Assembly (NCBI GenBank): GCA_002419055.1
Contig: DIFI01000012.1
Span: forward strand, 1-22,958
DNA length: 22,958 bases
From: Peptococcaceae bacterium UBA5752
GTDB lineage: Bacteria; Bacillota; Dehalobacteriia; UBA4068
Direction: 5' to 3'
The position numbers were made by a program, and so were the translations under genes. Under the pieces are notes generated by a model. The model saw only the letters and a list, made by a program, of their open reading frames with translations, ran no database searches and had not been told where the DNA came from. Below are positions 8,801-14,859 of the stretch, one piece after another. Each line of letters begins with the position of its first letter. Position 1 is the stretch's first letter.

Positions 8801-9228
8801 TCGTGAGCATCCTGTGGCGTCTGGAAGGCAAGCCGGAAGCGGGTGCCGGTAAGAGCGGCGTTTTTGGCGACGTTGGTGAAGGTCAATGGTATACCGAAGG
8901 TATTGAATGGGCGGCGGCCAACGGAGTGGTGCTGGGGTACGATGTGGCGCATTTCGGGCCCAATGACTGTATCACACGGGAACAATTTGCGGTCATCCTG
9001 TACCGCTATGCGGCAGGACAAGGTTATGATGTTAGCGCCAGGAGCAGCCTAGAGGGCTTTGCCGATTCTTCCGCAATATCCGGCTGGGCGCTTGAGGCCG
9101 TAAAATGGGCGGTGGCCGAAGGATTCCTCAGTGGTGTGAACGATACGGAGCTCGACCCAAGGGGAAGTGCGACCCGCGCTCAGGCCGCAATAATCCTGAT
9201 GCGCTTTATTGAAAAATTTCAAGGCTGA
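2803..9228 (+). CDS. Giant secreted SLH-anchored surface protein with three Gly-rich repeat modules
   Basis: This is a ~2141-residue surface protein, probably an adhesin or S-layer-associated glycan-binding protein. A basic N-terminus and a hydrophobic stretch ending in GAPAFA form a signal peptide, with cleavage near residue 53. Three homologous modules follow, each opening with a F(D/N)I..G.ITV motif and containing Gly-rich turns such as GGTVTINNGTVTATGG and GAGIGGG, which look like a parallel beta-helix. Modules 1 and 2 end in an atrophied-Ig-like domain (WSSNVPDVVSHDG; WVSNTPGVVSSDG), which module 3 lacks. Next come an InlB-like segment (~1380), a GLUG-type region (~1490-1800: GGVVGYGQG, GGILGYGMG), another Gly-Gly-Ser-Val beta repeat (~1885), and three C-terminal SLH domains (~1955-2140) for cell-wall polymer binding. 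ATG 2803 is preferred to GTG 2791 because AGTGGGG then serves as its ribosome binding site. The coding sequence is visibly GC-richer than its neighbours. Confidence 0.9.
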   Translation: MKKTIRAVLEKFAGMRKSRGRSTFNFKKAVYPALLFIFMMTLVLAAGAPAFAASDPGNYVFDISEGNITVASGSGSDLHVTYGASQTMTADFANTQSITIIGTSAANKVSVNLTASANLANIILNNAHIDFTTGDRCAFSIDSGTVDLTLSGTNALISTGGNPGLRVANANSVVIGGTGSLYATGGPSGAGIGGGNSNNGGIITINGGTIAATGGNGVGSGGGAGIGGGLFGNGGTVTINNGTVTATGGSRGAGIGGGNIGSGGTIAINGGTVTATGGFSAAGLGSGSGTGAAGDISISDSATVTAVSDGTKPAIDAIGNALHAGSTAYVLMANFSAAKSSGTTTGVYLKSDSSLKASFEPTISYKSIAFSLPDADTYQLKTSGILQQHDSSSTDFAITGTGLSIFGSVIDDADSLAVAADKAALTADDIIGANTDLSHITVALTNPLPSAGTNGAVITWSSNVPDVVSHDGQTVVRPAMDDGDAELTLTATITKGTVTDTKEFALTVLDIQPIFDIAGGYITVEAGTADDTLKVICGTEVMDNIPKAKQIIIMGESIANETIPGKKVTVNIPDQTANITLDNVDIEYYKYVDRTDCAFSIDGGTVNLTLIGANKIKTTGMCAGLRVASPSTLTIQGTGSLEATSVKAAGTLNYYASGIGGDYWSACGTIIIESGTVTARGGFGGAGIGNIGGKVTINDGIIMASGGSEGAGIGGGSNNRGGELTVNGGTVTAIGGNYGAGIGGGSYSSSGKVTINGGTVTAIGGFAAGDGGAGIGCGVYGSSEGNDISISDSATVTAVSSGTIPAIDATGGTLRSGSTAYVLMANFSATKSGGIATEVILKSDSSGQASYTPGASYKSIAFTLPQAAATYELITDSIRQQYGSGDDTDFSIAVAGLTTFNGVGDSDADALAVDKAALTADVIKKNNADLSNITGALALPTLGAHGSTISWVSNTPGVVSSDGLTVVRPPYDTGDAEVTLTATLTKGDFTDTKVFTLTVLESPNSTFNIADGNITVLAGTAAGTLKVTCGAQTEDNIPAAQEIVITGTSTGGIVRVDITGKTANIRLRDADIQLTAGDICAFSIDNGTVNLTLEGTNILKSTGGNAGLRVTDGKTLTIVGTGSLTATGAPNAAGIGGGNWASGGTITIQSGTVTAIGGSNGSGIGGGANAGSGAISISDAATVVAVSTGVRPAIDATGGALQFGSSAYVLMANFASERMGDVTTAVYKKSDGELLASFTPATVYKSIAFTVPTADTYQLKTADMLQMYDNDFDRDFEVEGTGLTVFDTVAEYIPLSCTVKVVKDAADWTEGTPEITLSVANDSLTDAVTGTCTDGVYTFTGLDRSKTYYVWDTSDAPNNQYTELSLSNSNAEVTVNYYSVTLTAGAGIDSTSGSGAYLSGSEVQLGATVADDYTWCRWKQVVDGVLVSGTQNYTIPELSAAQSYTALATPQREAGAFWTDAGNYDSTLYDKLTKSDCTGETIYISTPQQLAAVARAQDVDGIDFSGVTFELTQNIDLSGRLWNPIGLAEGDTLFGAADGYEHSFNGNFDGKNYVISNMDIEDSYISAGLFGDINAGTIVTIENVTVNGSIDVTNTYSIGGVVGYGQGLVLTNCINHTAITATGDGIVAGGILGYGMGVVLEGCVNETGADISITTTLTNAESTVGAGGIAGILFPGSVYNSANFASVTASVTSEQMVVSGGILGLAIVGTVHNCYNTGAVTADGTASGAGGICGYDVNIEDTGDIALIQNCYNAGMVSATQAGGIAFQLYAETETGAVSSSYYLAGTADCAYYDADANPVEGANMSATEMQADAFCQTLNDWVTANSVSSSLAESMMGLTGVDFIGWVQQASVNDGYPIFANDPRYVEPTTHGGGSSVVYYTITVQTNEGGSVSPGTSDIKAHVSRTYTITPNDGYKISDVLVDGASVGAVSSYEFVDVSATHTLEVVFAKESGWTNPYSDVEGSDWFYDAVMFVSENGLMNGMGQNRFEPGIGTSRAMIVSILWRLEGKPEAGAGKSGVFGDVGEGQWYTEGIEWAAANGVVLGYDVAHFGPNDCITREQFAVILYRYAAGQGYDVSARSSLEGFADSSAISGWALEAVKWAVAEGFLSGVNDTELDPRGSATRAQAAIILMRFIEKFQG
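2971..4338 (+). repeat. Adhesin module 1 (Gly-rich helix plus Ig-like domain)
   Basis: This is the first of three homologous coding modules. It starts at YVFDISEGNITV and holds at least three GAGIGGG-type turns. It then has a conserved segment ISISDSATVTAV followed by AYVLMANF, and ends in the Ig-like domain (4040-4332). The DNA string gatatcagtatttccgactc (3684) recurs in module 2 at 5161. Confidence 0.8.
4339..5814 (+). repeat. Adhesin module 2 (Gly-rich helix plus Ig-like domain)
   Basis: This second module starts at IFDIAGGYITVEAGTADD. It is the longest of the three, with extra Gly-rich turns. The string ggcgggacggtcaccgcgat occurs exactly at 4984 and again at 5071, so expansion by local duplication is plausible. 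Its Ig-like domain spans about 5521-5805. Confidence 0.8.
5815..6680 (+). repeat. Adhesin module 3 (shortened, no Ig-like domain)
   Basis: This third module starts at TFNIADGNITVLAGTAAG. It keeps the opening segment, a reduced run of GIGGG turns, ISISDAATVVAV and AYVLMANF. It stops after GLTVFDTVAEYI and passes straight into a different beta-rich module rather than an Ig-like domain. Confidence 0.75.
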
Positions 9229-9300
9229 CAAAAATGAGAATTTCATCTGCTGAGAAACTCAACCGATATTTGGAAAGGCCATTTAAGCAAGGATGAGGTC

Positions 9301-9328
9301 TCGGGTCCGAATCGCGACAGTGGCTCCA
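9301..9328 (+). repeat. Displaced tRNA 3' fragment (candidate attachment-site remnant)
   Basis: Bases 9305-9328 match bases 1-24 with a single difference (c at 10, g at 9314). The fragment has a T-stem (tcggg/cgcga, one G-G mismatch caused by that change), the same unusual T-loop tccgaat, acceptor strand cagtggc, discriminator T and CCA. No complementary 5' acceptor strand (gccactg) or anticodon arm is found upstream, so this is not a complete tRNA gene. A 3' fragment plus an intact copy at the other end is what integration into the 3' end of a tRNA gene leaves behind. Confidence 0.7.
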
Positions 9329-9358
9329 AAAAAAGACTAGTGAAAACTAGTCTTTTTT
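9329..9358 (+). terminator. Intrinsic terminator after the tRNA fragment
   Basis: The stem aaaaaagactagt (9329-9341) pairs with actagtctttttt (9346-9358) across a GAAA tetraloop and ends in a T-run. It abuts the CCA of the tRNA fragment. It was probably the terminator of the original tRNA, and it now also serves the adhesin gene, which has no other terminator. Confidence 0.9.
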
Positions 9359-9494
9359 TGTTCTTATATAATTATCTAGGTTGGAGTAAGTAAATATATT
9401 TGTATTAATAATTCTTGAAACTCACATGAATGCTAAACACATAAAAGATTAATACTGTTAAAGAAAATGTATTACTGAATGGAGGGAAATCGAA

Positions 9495-9710
9495 GTGTAC
9501 AACATGATGCAGTTTTTACTGGCGAATATGCTATTATTTTATTTATTGATCATTTGGACGATTATTTGGAAAGGTCTGGCTCTTTGGCACGCCGCTCGCA
9601 ACAGGCAGACTGTTTGGTATATAGTGCTTTTAATAGTAAATACAGTTGGTATCTTGGAGATCATTTATCTTGCCTTTTTCAGAAAGAAAAAGCATGACGA
9701 AGTGGCTTAG
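9495..9710 (+). CDS. DUF5652-family small membrane protein
   Basis: This is a 71-residue protein with two membrane helices (~6-27 and ~42-63). The central WKGLALWHAARN segment and the NTVGILEIIYL helix are characteristic of the DUF5652 family, and a short basic tail (FRKKKHDE) follows. Family function is unknown. The start is GTG at 9495 with GGAGGG eight bases upstream. The longer reading frame that starts at 9479 is out of register and overlaps the ribosome binding site. It stands alone, 136 bases after the tRNA-fragment terminator, with decayed-looking sequence downstream. Confidence 0.8.
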   Translation: MYNMMQFLLANMLLFYLLIIWTIIWKGLALWHAARNRQTVWYIVLLIVNTVGILEIIYLAFFRKKKHDEVA

Positions 9711-10298
9711 AAGCAAGGGAAATATGAGAATGGTTTGTTTGCTTGCACTTGCTTGCAGTTATACTCAAAATCAAACCTTACAGAGAGATTTTAAAGACTA
9801 ATTCCAGTAAAAACTAAAATGAGGGGCTGTCAAGTAATGACAGCCCCTCATATAAATGCCTCATATAAATAATATATTAATTAAGGTATTGATCTAACTA
9901 TATTACTGCACTTTCGGTAGGAGGTGCCTCATCCTGGGTTTTAGTAGTTTTACTGTATTTAGCAGTCAAATTGTATTACTTAATATTTTTTCGCTGGCAA
10001 TCCTATTAATTGTTCTATTTATAGTAACCGAAATGCTACTTCCATCGTTTTTTATTTACATTAATATATCAAGTGAGCCAGAAATGACAAGAGTATCTTG
10101 AGAAAACTGGCGGTAATAATCAAGGAATTTTTGATTAGACCTATCAAGTCAAAAATTAAGGCAGAGTATATTCCTGAATGTTTAATTACGGAATGTTAAT
10201 AATTTATATATGTGGAACTTTTCTTTTACATGAAGTCTCTATTTATTTGGATATTATTGGAAATGATTATGAGAGAAGGGAGAAAAAGTAGTCCGATT
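9711..10298 (+). other. Gene-poor stretch with small open frames of doubtful reality
   Basis: No convincing gene is seen here. Several short frames read like fragments. One is a 25-codon lipoprotein-like ORF at 9724-9801 (LLALACS). Another is a hydrophobic frame after an AGGAGGT at about 9920 that has no usual start codon (LVVLLYLAVKLYYLIFF in one frame, LAILLIVLFIVTEMLL in another). A third is a 33-codon TTG frame at 10098-10199 opening RKLAVIIKEFL. Two hydrophobic frames side by side suggest a frameshifted membrane-protein remnant. The leader of the downstream ABC operon lies at the end of this region. Confidence 0.4.
9819..9851. repeat. Perfect 14-bp inverted repeat
   Basis: The arms atgaggggctgtca (9819-9832) and tgacagcccctcat (9838-9851) flank a 5-nt loop. 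No T-run follows, so it is not a standard terminator, although it may still end transcription of the DUF5652 gene or act as a bidirectional structure. The 3' arm runs into a short direct repeat of cctcatataaat. Confidence 0.75.
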
Positions 10299-11054
10299 AT
10301 GACAAAAGAAATTAACGGCGTCATTATCCAGATCGAAAACCTGCGTAAAGTATATCGGATCAGCTCAGAAAAAATCTATGCTTTAAATACAATCGATTTA
10401 TCTGTCAACAGGGGAGAAATTTGTTGTTTGCTTGGAACATCCGGTTCAGGTAAATCTACCTTGCTGAACTTAATGGCTGGTTTGGAAAAACCCACACGCG
10501 GAACGATTAGTATCAAAGGGGCGCGGATTGATCTCATGAGTGAAAAACAACTGGCCGAATTTAGACAAAAAAACTTTGGTTTTGTTTTTCAGTCATATAA
10601 CCTTTTGTCGGCTTTAACGGCATTAGAAAATGTGGCCATGCCTTTGGTTTTTTGCGGTATGGATGCAAAAAAGAGGCAGAAAGAAGCTAAAAAAATGCTG
10701 GAACAGGTGGGCTTAAAAAACAGGATGAACCACCGTCCCACACAGATGAGCGGCGGGCAGCAGCAAAGGGTTGCCATTGCCCGCGCTTTTGTGATGCATC
10801 CGCCAGTGATTTTTGCCGATGAGCCGACCGGTAACCTGGATAGCCGTACGACCATTGAAGTGATGGAGATGATGGTGAATTTGGTCCATAAGAATCGTTC
10901 AACCCTAGTAGTTGTTACTCATGATCTGGAGATTGCGAGCTATTGTGACCGTATTATCCATCTGCGTGATGGTTTAATTGTTAACGAAGAGCTGAAACAT
11001 GCCATACCAGCGGCATATGAGACAGCTAATTCTATGATAATAGCGGGGAATTAA
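10299..11054 (+). CDS. ABC transporter ATP-binding protein (MacB/LolD type)
   Basis: This 251-residue ATPase powers the permease encoded two genes downstream. All motifs are intact: Walker A GTSGSGKST (46-54), Q-loop FQSYN (Q98), signature SGGQQQRVAIARA (from 151), Walker B VIFADE (E175) and H-loop THD (H208). The MacB/LolD group is recognisable from FVFQSYNLL, LTALENVAMPL and DEPTGNLDS. The group drives mechanotransmission or lipoprotein/peptide extrusion rather than classic import. ATG 10299 gives the family's usual length. Upstream in-frame ATGs (10212, 10269) would add a hydrophobic extension unlike the family and lack better ribosome binding sites. It is first in a three-gene operon, and its stop is one base from the next start. 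Confidence 0.9.
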   Translation: MTKEINGVIIQIENLRKVYRISSEKIYALNTIDLSVNRGEICCLLGTSGSGKSTLLNLMAGLEKPTRGTISIKGARIDLMSEKQLAEFRQKNFGFVFQSYNLLSALTALENVAMPLVFCGMDAKKRQKEAKKMLEQVGLKNRMNHRPTQMSGGQQQRVAIARAFVMHPPVIFADEPTGNLDSRTTIEVMEMMVNLVHKNRSTLVVVTHDLEIASYCDRIIHLRDGLIVNEELKHAIPAAYETANSMIIAGN

Positions 11055-11055
11055 T

Positions 11056-13152
11056 ATGAAAAAACATCTGAAAACAGGCTTATTTTTACTTTTGGCAGTT
11101 GTATTGATCATTGCAGGGAAACCTATTGTTTTTGCTTCAACTTTGCCGGCTGAATTATCCGTTAACAGCTATGGCGTTTATACGGACAGTTCGTCTACGG
11201 AAAAATTGAGTAAAGTTGAAGAAGGGTTGACGTATTGTATTAAGTTTTATGTTTTAAATTACAGTCAAAGTAATATTTCCGATGTAACGCTTTCTGTAGC
11301 CAATGCCGGAGGGTTTTCTGAGGTTAATTCTGCCGCATCTTTTGATATTGCGGCTAACTCCAGTACCGAAGTACCTGTCTATGTCGCGTACAACGGCGAT
11401 AACAAATATTTGACATTGACGCTACGCTATAGTATTGGTGCCGATACATATAGCCGTACGCAAAAAATCAATATCAGCGAGGCTGTTGTAGAGGTAACTA
11501 GCGATAACAGTAGCGATGACGATACTGATACGGTAGTTCCTACGCCCAAGCTTTCCGTTATGAGCCGTGATGTTTCCGTAACGGCCGGCCAGCAGTCGAC
11601 GATCTCCTTTTCTTTAAACAATAATAGCGGTTATACGGCCAAAAGTGTAGTCGCCATGTTACAACCGGGAAGCGGCATCGAAGATATTTTTGCCGATGCC
11701 GCTGACAGCGCCTATAAGAATAGCATTTCCAGTTTGACCTCCGGCAAAAGTCAAATCATCAACTTCACCTTTACACCTCCGGCTGATCTCAAAGGTGGAT
11801 CCTACCCTATGACTTTGAATTTGACCTACCGTAATGCTAATGGCACTTCATACAGCGACCAATATGAATTTTCTTTGAAAATTGACAGTAATACCACGCC
11901 TATTGATTTGGGAGTGGTGTCTGTTAAGGTTTCCGGTAACAATAATCAGGCTGTGAGCGGTAAGACGTTTGATTTGCAAATGAATATTAAAAACAACGGC
12001 TCGGCGACGGCCAAAAATGTAAAAGTTTCCTTTGATGAGCTGAGTAAGGATACCTTTTTCCGCACCGGGGATTATAACGATCCTTCTTTTTCAAGCATCC
12101 CAGGCAGTCAGACGGTGACCGGAAGCGTTCGTTTAAGCGCTTCCGATGATCTGGAAAGCGGTTATACGCCGCTTAAGATCACTTTGAAGTATTTGGATGC
12201 AGGAGAAGAAAAATCTATTACATGCCAGGTATTTGTTCCGGTCAGTGGCAGTGGCGGTGGCGGTGGAGAAAATGCCGTTCCGCGCATCATTTTATCAAAG
12301 TATAGTATGGACCGGAGCGCAATCAGTGCCGGAGATATTTTTGCTTTTTCTTTTAGTTTACAAAATACCAGCTTGTCTAAAGCGGTAAACAATCTGAAAA
12401 TTTCTGTCAGCTCGGGTGACGGCGTGATTATCCCCAATTCCGGTAGCAACAGCTTTTTTACCCGTTCCATTCAACCTGGGAAAGATGCGTCTTATAGGCT
12501 GGAGCTGAGTGTTAAAGCAGATGCAGAGAGCAAATCCTATCCGTTGACGTTCAATATTGATTACGAAGATAGCAAAGGCACGCAGTTGACTAGTTCGGAA
12601 ACGATCAGTCTTCCCGTTATGCAGCCGCAAAAGCTGGTGATCCAAAATCAGTCTTATCCGACTGAAGGAAATGTGGGTTCGCCCGCTTCTGTAAGTTTAG
12701 AATACATCAACAAGGGTAAAGGCACATTGTATAATCTTTCCGTCAGCATAGAAGGTGATGTTACGACAGATGAGGGCGGCAGTATTTACATCGGCAATTT
12801 AGCAAGCGGCAGCATGGATTCTCTGGAAATGGATATCACGCCCAACACGGTAGGGGAAATTCCCTGCAAAGTTGTGTTTACGTTTGAAGATTCCTCCGGG
12901 CAGGAAAGCCGGATTGAAGAACCGTTTACCATGACAGTGGCGGAAGCCATTCCCCAAGATGAGGGCGCTATAGATGCTTTAGCCGAAGCAGTACCGCCGC
13001 AAGTGGGCGGAGGACTACCCGGTTGGGCGATTGCGGCCATTGTGGCGGCTGCCGTTGTTGCGACGGTATTAATAATTAAGCATAAAAAGAAGAAGGCCCG
13101 TCTGGCACAGGAAGCCGAAGATGCCGAAGACAACGAAGATACAGACCTGTAA
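11056..13152 (+). CDS. Secreted membrane-anchored protein of repeated CARDB/COG1361-like domains
   Basis: This 698-residue protein is encoded between an ABC ATPase and its permease. It has a signal peptide (1-27, ending IVFA), then about five beta-sandwich repeats of ~110 residues (approx. 33-145, 168-278, 285-395, 407-525, 530-630). Their recurring phrasing is of the CARDB/NEW/COG1361 type (FSLNNNSGYTAKSV; MNIKNNGSATAKNV; LEYINKGKGTLYNL). Near the C-terminus a single membrane helix (~653-675, GWAIAAIVAAAVVATVLII) is followed by a basic stretch and a strongly acidic tail. It should project outside the cell with a short cytosolic tail. The start overlaps the ATPase end (ribosome binding site GGGGA inside the upstream gene). 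It is probably an accessory or substrate-binding partner of the transporter, which is inference from operon position. Confidence 0.85.
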   Translation: MKKHLKTGLFLLLAVVLIIAGKPIVFASTLPAELSVNSYGVYTDSSSTEKLSKVEEGLTYCIKFYVLNYSQSNISDVTLSVANAGGFSEVNSAASFDIAANSSTEVPVYVAYNGDNKYLTLTLRYSIGADTYSRTQKINISEAVVEVTSDNSSDDDTDTVVPTPKLSVMSRDVSVTAGQQSTISFSLNNNSGYTAKSVVAMLQPGSGIEDIFADAADSAYKNSISSLTSGKSQIINFTFTPPADLKGGSYPMTLNLTYRNANGTSYSDQYEFSLKIDSNTTPIDLGVVSVKVSGNNNQAVSGKTFDLQMNIKNNGSATAKNVKVSFDELSKDTFFRTGDYNDPSFSSIPGSQTVTGSVRLSASDDLESGYTPLKITLKYLDAGEEKSITCQVFVPVSGSGGGGGENAVPRIILSKYSMDRSAISAGDIFAFSFSLQNTSLSKAVNNLKISVSSGDGVIIPNSGSNSFFTRSIQPGKDASYRLELSVKADAESKSYPLTFNIDYEDSKGTQLTSSETISLPVMQPQKLVIQNQSYPTEGNVGSPASVSLEYINKGKGTLYNLSVSIEGDVTTDEGGSIYIGNLASGSMDSLEMDITPNTVGEIPCKVVFTFEDSSGQESRIEEPFTMTVAEAIPQDEGAIDALAEAVPPQVGGGLPGWAIAAIVAAAVVATVLIIKHKKKKARLAQEAEDAEDNEDTDL

Positions 13153-13176
13153 ACAATGAAGGTCGGGAGTAATGGT

Positions 13177-14547
13177 ATGAAAAAAATTGATATTTTGCGC
13201 ATGGCCTTGAGAAATTTTGGCCGCAGAAAAGCCCGCAGTTTTTTGACAGTTTTAGGCGTAGTGGTAGGAACCATGTCGGTTGTGGTTATGATCTCAATCG
13301 GTCAGGGTTTAAACGAATCGTATAAAGAACAAATCGAAAGCTGGGGCAGCCTGACGCAGATCCAGGTTAATGGTACCAGTACTGGCACCGATACTGGTGC
13401 TGGTGGCGGAGGTACGCAAGGCAATCAATTATATATGGATGATAACAGCGTTGCCGGTCTTTCTCAGATTCCCAATGTTCTGGGGGTAATGCCCGTCAAG
13501 AACGAGTCAGTTTCTTTAATCAAAGGCAAAGAGATTTGGACAGGTAATGTCATGGGAATAGACCTGTCAAAAATGGAGCTGTTTGGTTTTAAGACAACCA
13601 AGGGACGGCTTTTGGAATCGACGGACAAGGATAGTTTTGTTATGGGTTATATGACAGCTTTTAGCTTTTATGATCCCAAAGGAAATGGCGAATGGATAAA
13701 TCCTACCGATGACCAGGGCAATCCCGTGCCTCTGCCTTTCGATCCTACGACAACAAAATTAAAAATGACGTTTGATACATCCTATGGGTACGAAATGAGC
13801 GTTGGTAAACCGAAGATGTCCAAGGTCAATTGTGTTGGCGTACTAAAGATGGCTTCCGATGATTTTTCCTACAGCATTCTTATGGATTACAACACAGTGG
13901 AAACATTAAAAAAGGACTATGAGAAAACACAAACCTCAACCGATACAAATGGCAGCACAACCGGTAGTAGCAGCAGACAGGAAAAAAGCAAGAATAAGTA
14001 TGATATTTTCTATGTCAAAGTGGATGACGTAAACAATGTTTCCACCGTTCAGTCCGCCATTACGGATATGGGATTTTCTTGTTGGAGTGCCATGGATGTT
14101 TTAAACCAGGTCAAAGAACAAATGAAAATAATCCAGTTTGTTTTAGGCGGGATTGGAGCCATTGCCTTCTTTGTAGCTGCTATCGGCATCAGCAATACCA
14201 TGGTGATGTCGATTTATGAAAGAACTCGGGAAATCGGCATTATGAAGGTTCTTGGGTGTCATTTGAAGGATATTATGAGCCTATTTTTAACAGAAGCTGC
14301 TTTAATTGGTTTATTGGGCGGATTGGTCGGACTGGGGTTGAGCGAGGGTTTGTCGTTCTTACTCAATTTTTTATCCTCTAGTGGTGCTTTAGGAGACATG
14401 AGCATCGGTAGCAAGCTTTCCGTAATCCCGTTTTGGTTGATTATTTGCGGAATTGTTTTCCCGACTTTTATGGGTCTGGTTTCCGGTTTGTATCCGGCGT
14501 GGCGGGCTACGCGGCTTTCTGCTCTGGATGCCATCAAAAACGAGTAA
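13177..14547 (+). CDS. ABC transporter permease (MacB/FtsX family)
   Basis: This 456-residue permease has the MacB layout. A first membrane helix (~22-45, TVLGVVVGTMSVVVMISIG) is followed by a large extracellular MacB-type core domain. Three C-terminal helices form the FtsX domain (about 318-345, 368-395, 415-440), with the coupling segment YERTREIGIMKVLG and terminal PAWRATRLSALDAI. A low-complexity Gly/Thr linker (~65-80) lies early in the core. ATG 13177 has GGGAG nine bases upstream and is preferred to the in-frame ATG at 13156, which would add seven residues. It lies 24 bases after the CARDB-like gene and is followed by hairpins ending the operon. Likely roles are antimicrobial-peptide or envelope-stress defence, or surface-molecule export. 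The substrate is unknown. Confidence 0.9.
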   Translation: MKKIDILRMALRNFGRRKARSFLTVLGVVVGTMSVVVMISIGQGLNESYKEQIESWGSLTQIQVNGTSTGTDTGAGGGGTQGNQLYMDDNSVAGLSQIPNVLGVMPVKNESVSLIKGKEIWTGNVMGIDLSKMELFGFKTTKGRLLESTDKDSFVMGYMTAFSFYDPKGNGEWINPTDDQGNPVPLPFDPTTTKLKMTFDTSYGYEMSVGKPKMSKVNCVGVLKMASDDFSYSILMDYNTVETLKKDYEKTQTSTDTNGSTTGSSSRQEKSKNKYDIFYVKVDDVNNVSTVQSAITDMGFSCWSAMDVLNQVKEQMKIIQFVLGGIGAIAFFVAAIGISNTMVMSIYERTREIGIMKVLGCHLKDIMSLFLTEAALIGLLGGLVGLGLSEGLSFLLNFLSSSGALGDMSIGSKLSVIPFWLIICGIVFPTFMGLVSGLYPAWRATRLSALDAIKNE

Positions 14548-14573
14548 TATTATATTGAACATGAAAGACAAAA

Positions 14574-14601
14574 ACTTCGCTGACAAGTGTTTCGGCGAAG
14601 T
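14574..14601 (+). other. Stem-loop downstream of the permease gene
   Basis: Arms acttcgc (14574-14580) and gcgaagt (14595-14601) could pair across a 14-nt loop, with a further aaag/cttt outside. It is followed only by a short ctttgggg. It may protect the mRNA 3' end or be a weak first terminator before the strong one at 14640. Confidence 0.35.
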
Positions 14602-14639
14602 CTTTGGGGTCCAAGAGGACAGTTTATTTGCTTACTCTC

Positions 14640-14679
14640 ACCTCGCGAGTATCTTTTCATACTTGCGAGGTATTTTTTA
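14640..14679 (+). terminator. Intrinsic terminator of the ABC operon
   Basis: The stem cctcgcgagtat (14641-14652) pairs with atacttgcgagg (14659-14670), with one G-U pair, closing a 6-nt loop. An additional A-T pair and a T-run (14671-14678) follow. It is the only strong terminator between the permease gene and the VanZ gene. Confidence 0.9.
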
Positions 14680-14773
14680 TGCCGAGAACAACGAAACAGG
14701 GAAGCTTAGCAGGAGTAAAAAATAAAATAATACGTGGTATTTTATTAAAGAATGCAAGCGAGAGAAACAAATG

Positions 14774-14802
14774 TTGTTGTATATTTATCATAGTGATATA
14801 AT
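14774..14802 (+). promoter_or_regulatory. SigA-type promoter of the VanZ-family gene
   Basis: TTGTTG (14774-14779) and TATAAT (14797-14802) are separated by 17 bases, with an extended -10 (TGA before TATAAT). The transcript would start about 50 bases before the VanZ reading frame. Confidence 0.7.
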
Positions 14803-14859
14803 CGTTTAGGTGCGTTCGCAAATGACTATTTGGATTATATATTACTATAATAATTGGTC

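Noticed and set aside
9240..9328. A complete second tRNA gene
   Set aside because: No gccactg 5' acceptor strand, D-arm or anticodon stem is found upstream. A gccatt at about 9278 can pair with agtggc, but the spacing leaves no room for the missing arms.
9724..9801. 25-codon lipoprotein-like frame (LLALACS)
   Set aside because: It is too short, its ribosome binding site is only three bases away, and the Cys falls in a repeated ttgcttgca stretch. It is most likely chance.
12786..13274. 162-codon minus-strand frame over the end of the CARDB-like gene
   Set aside because: It overlaps two well-supported genes, and its hydrophobic part is the reverse reading of an Ala/Val-rich membrane helix.
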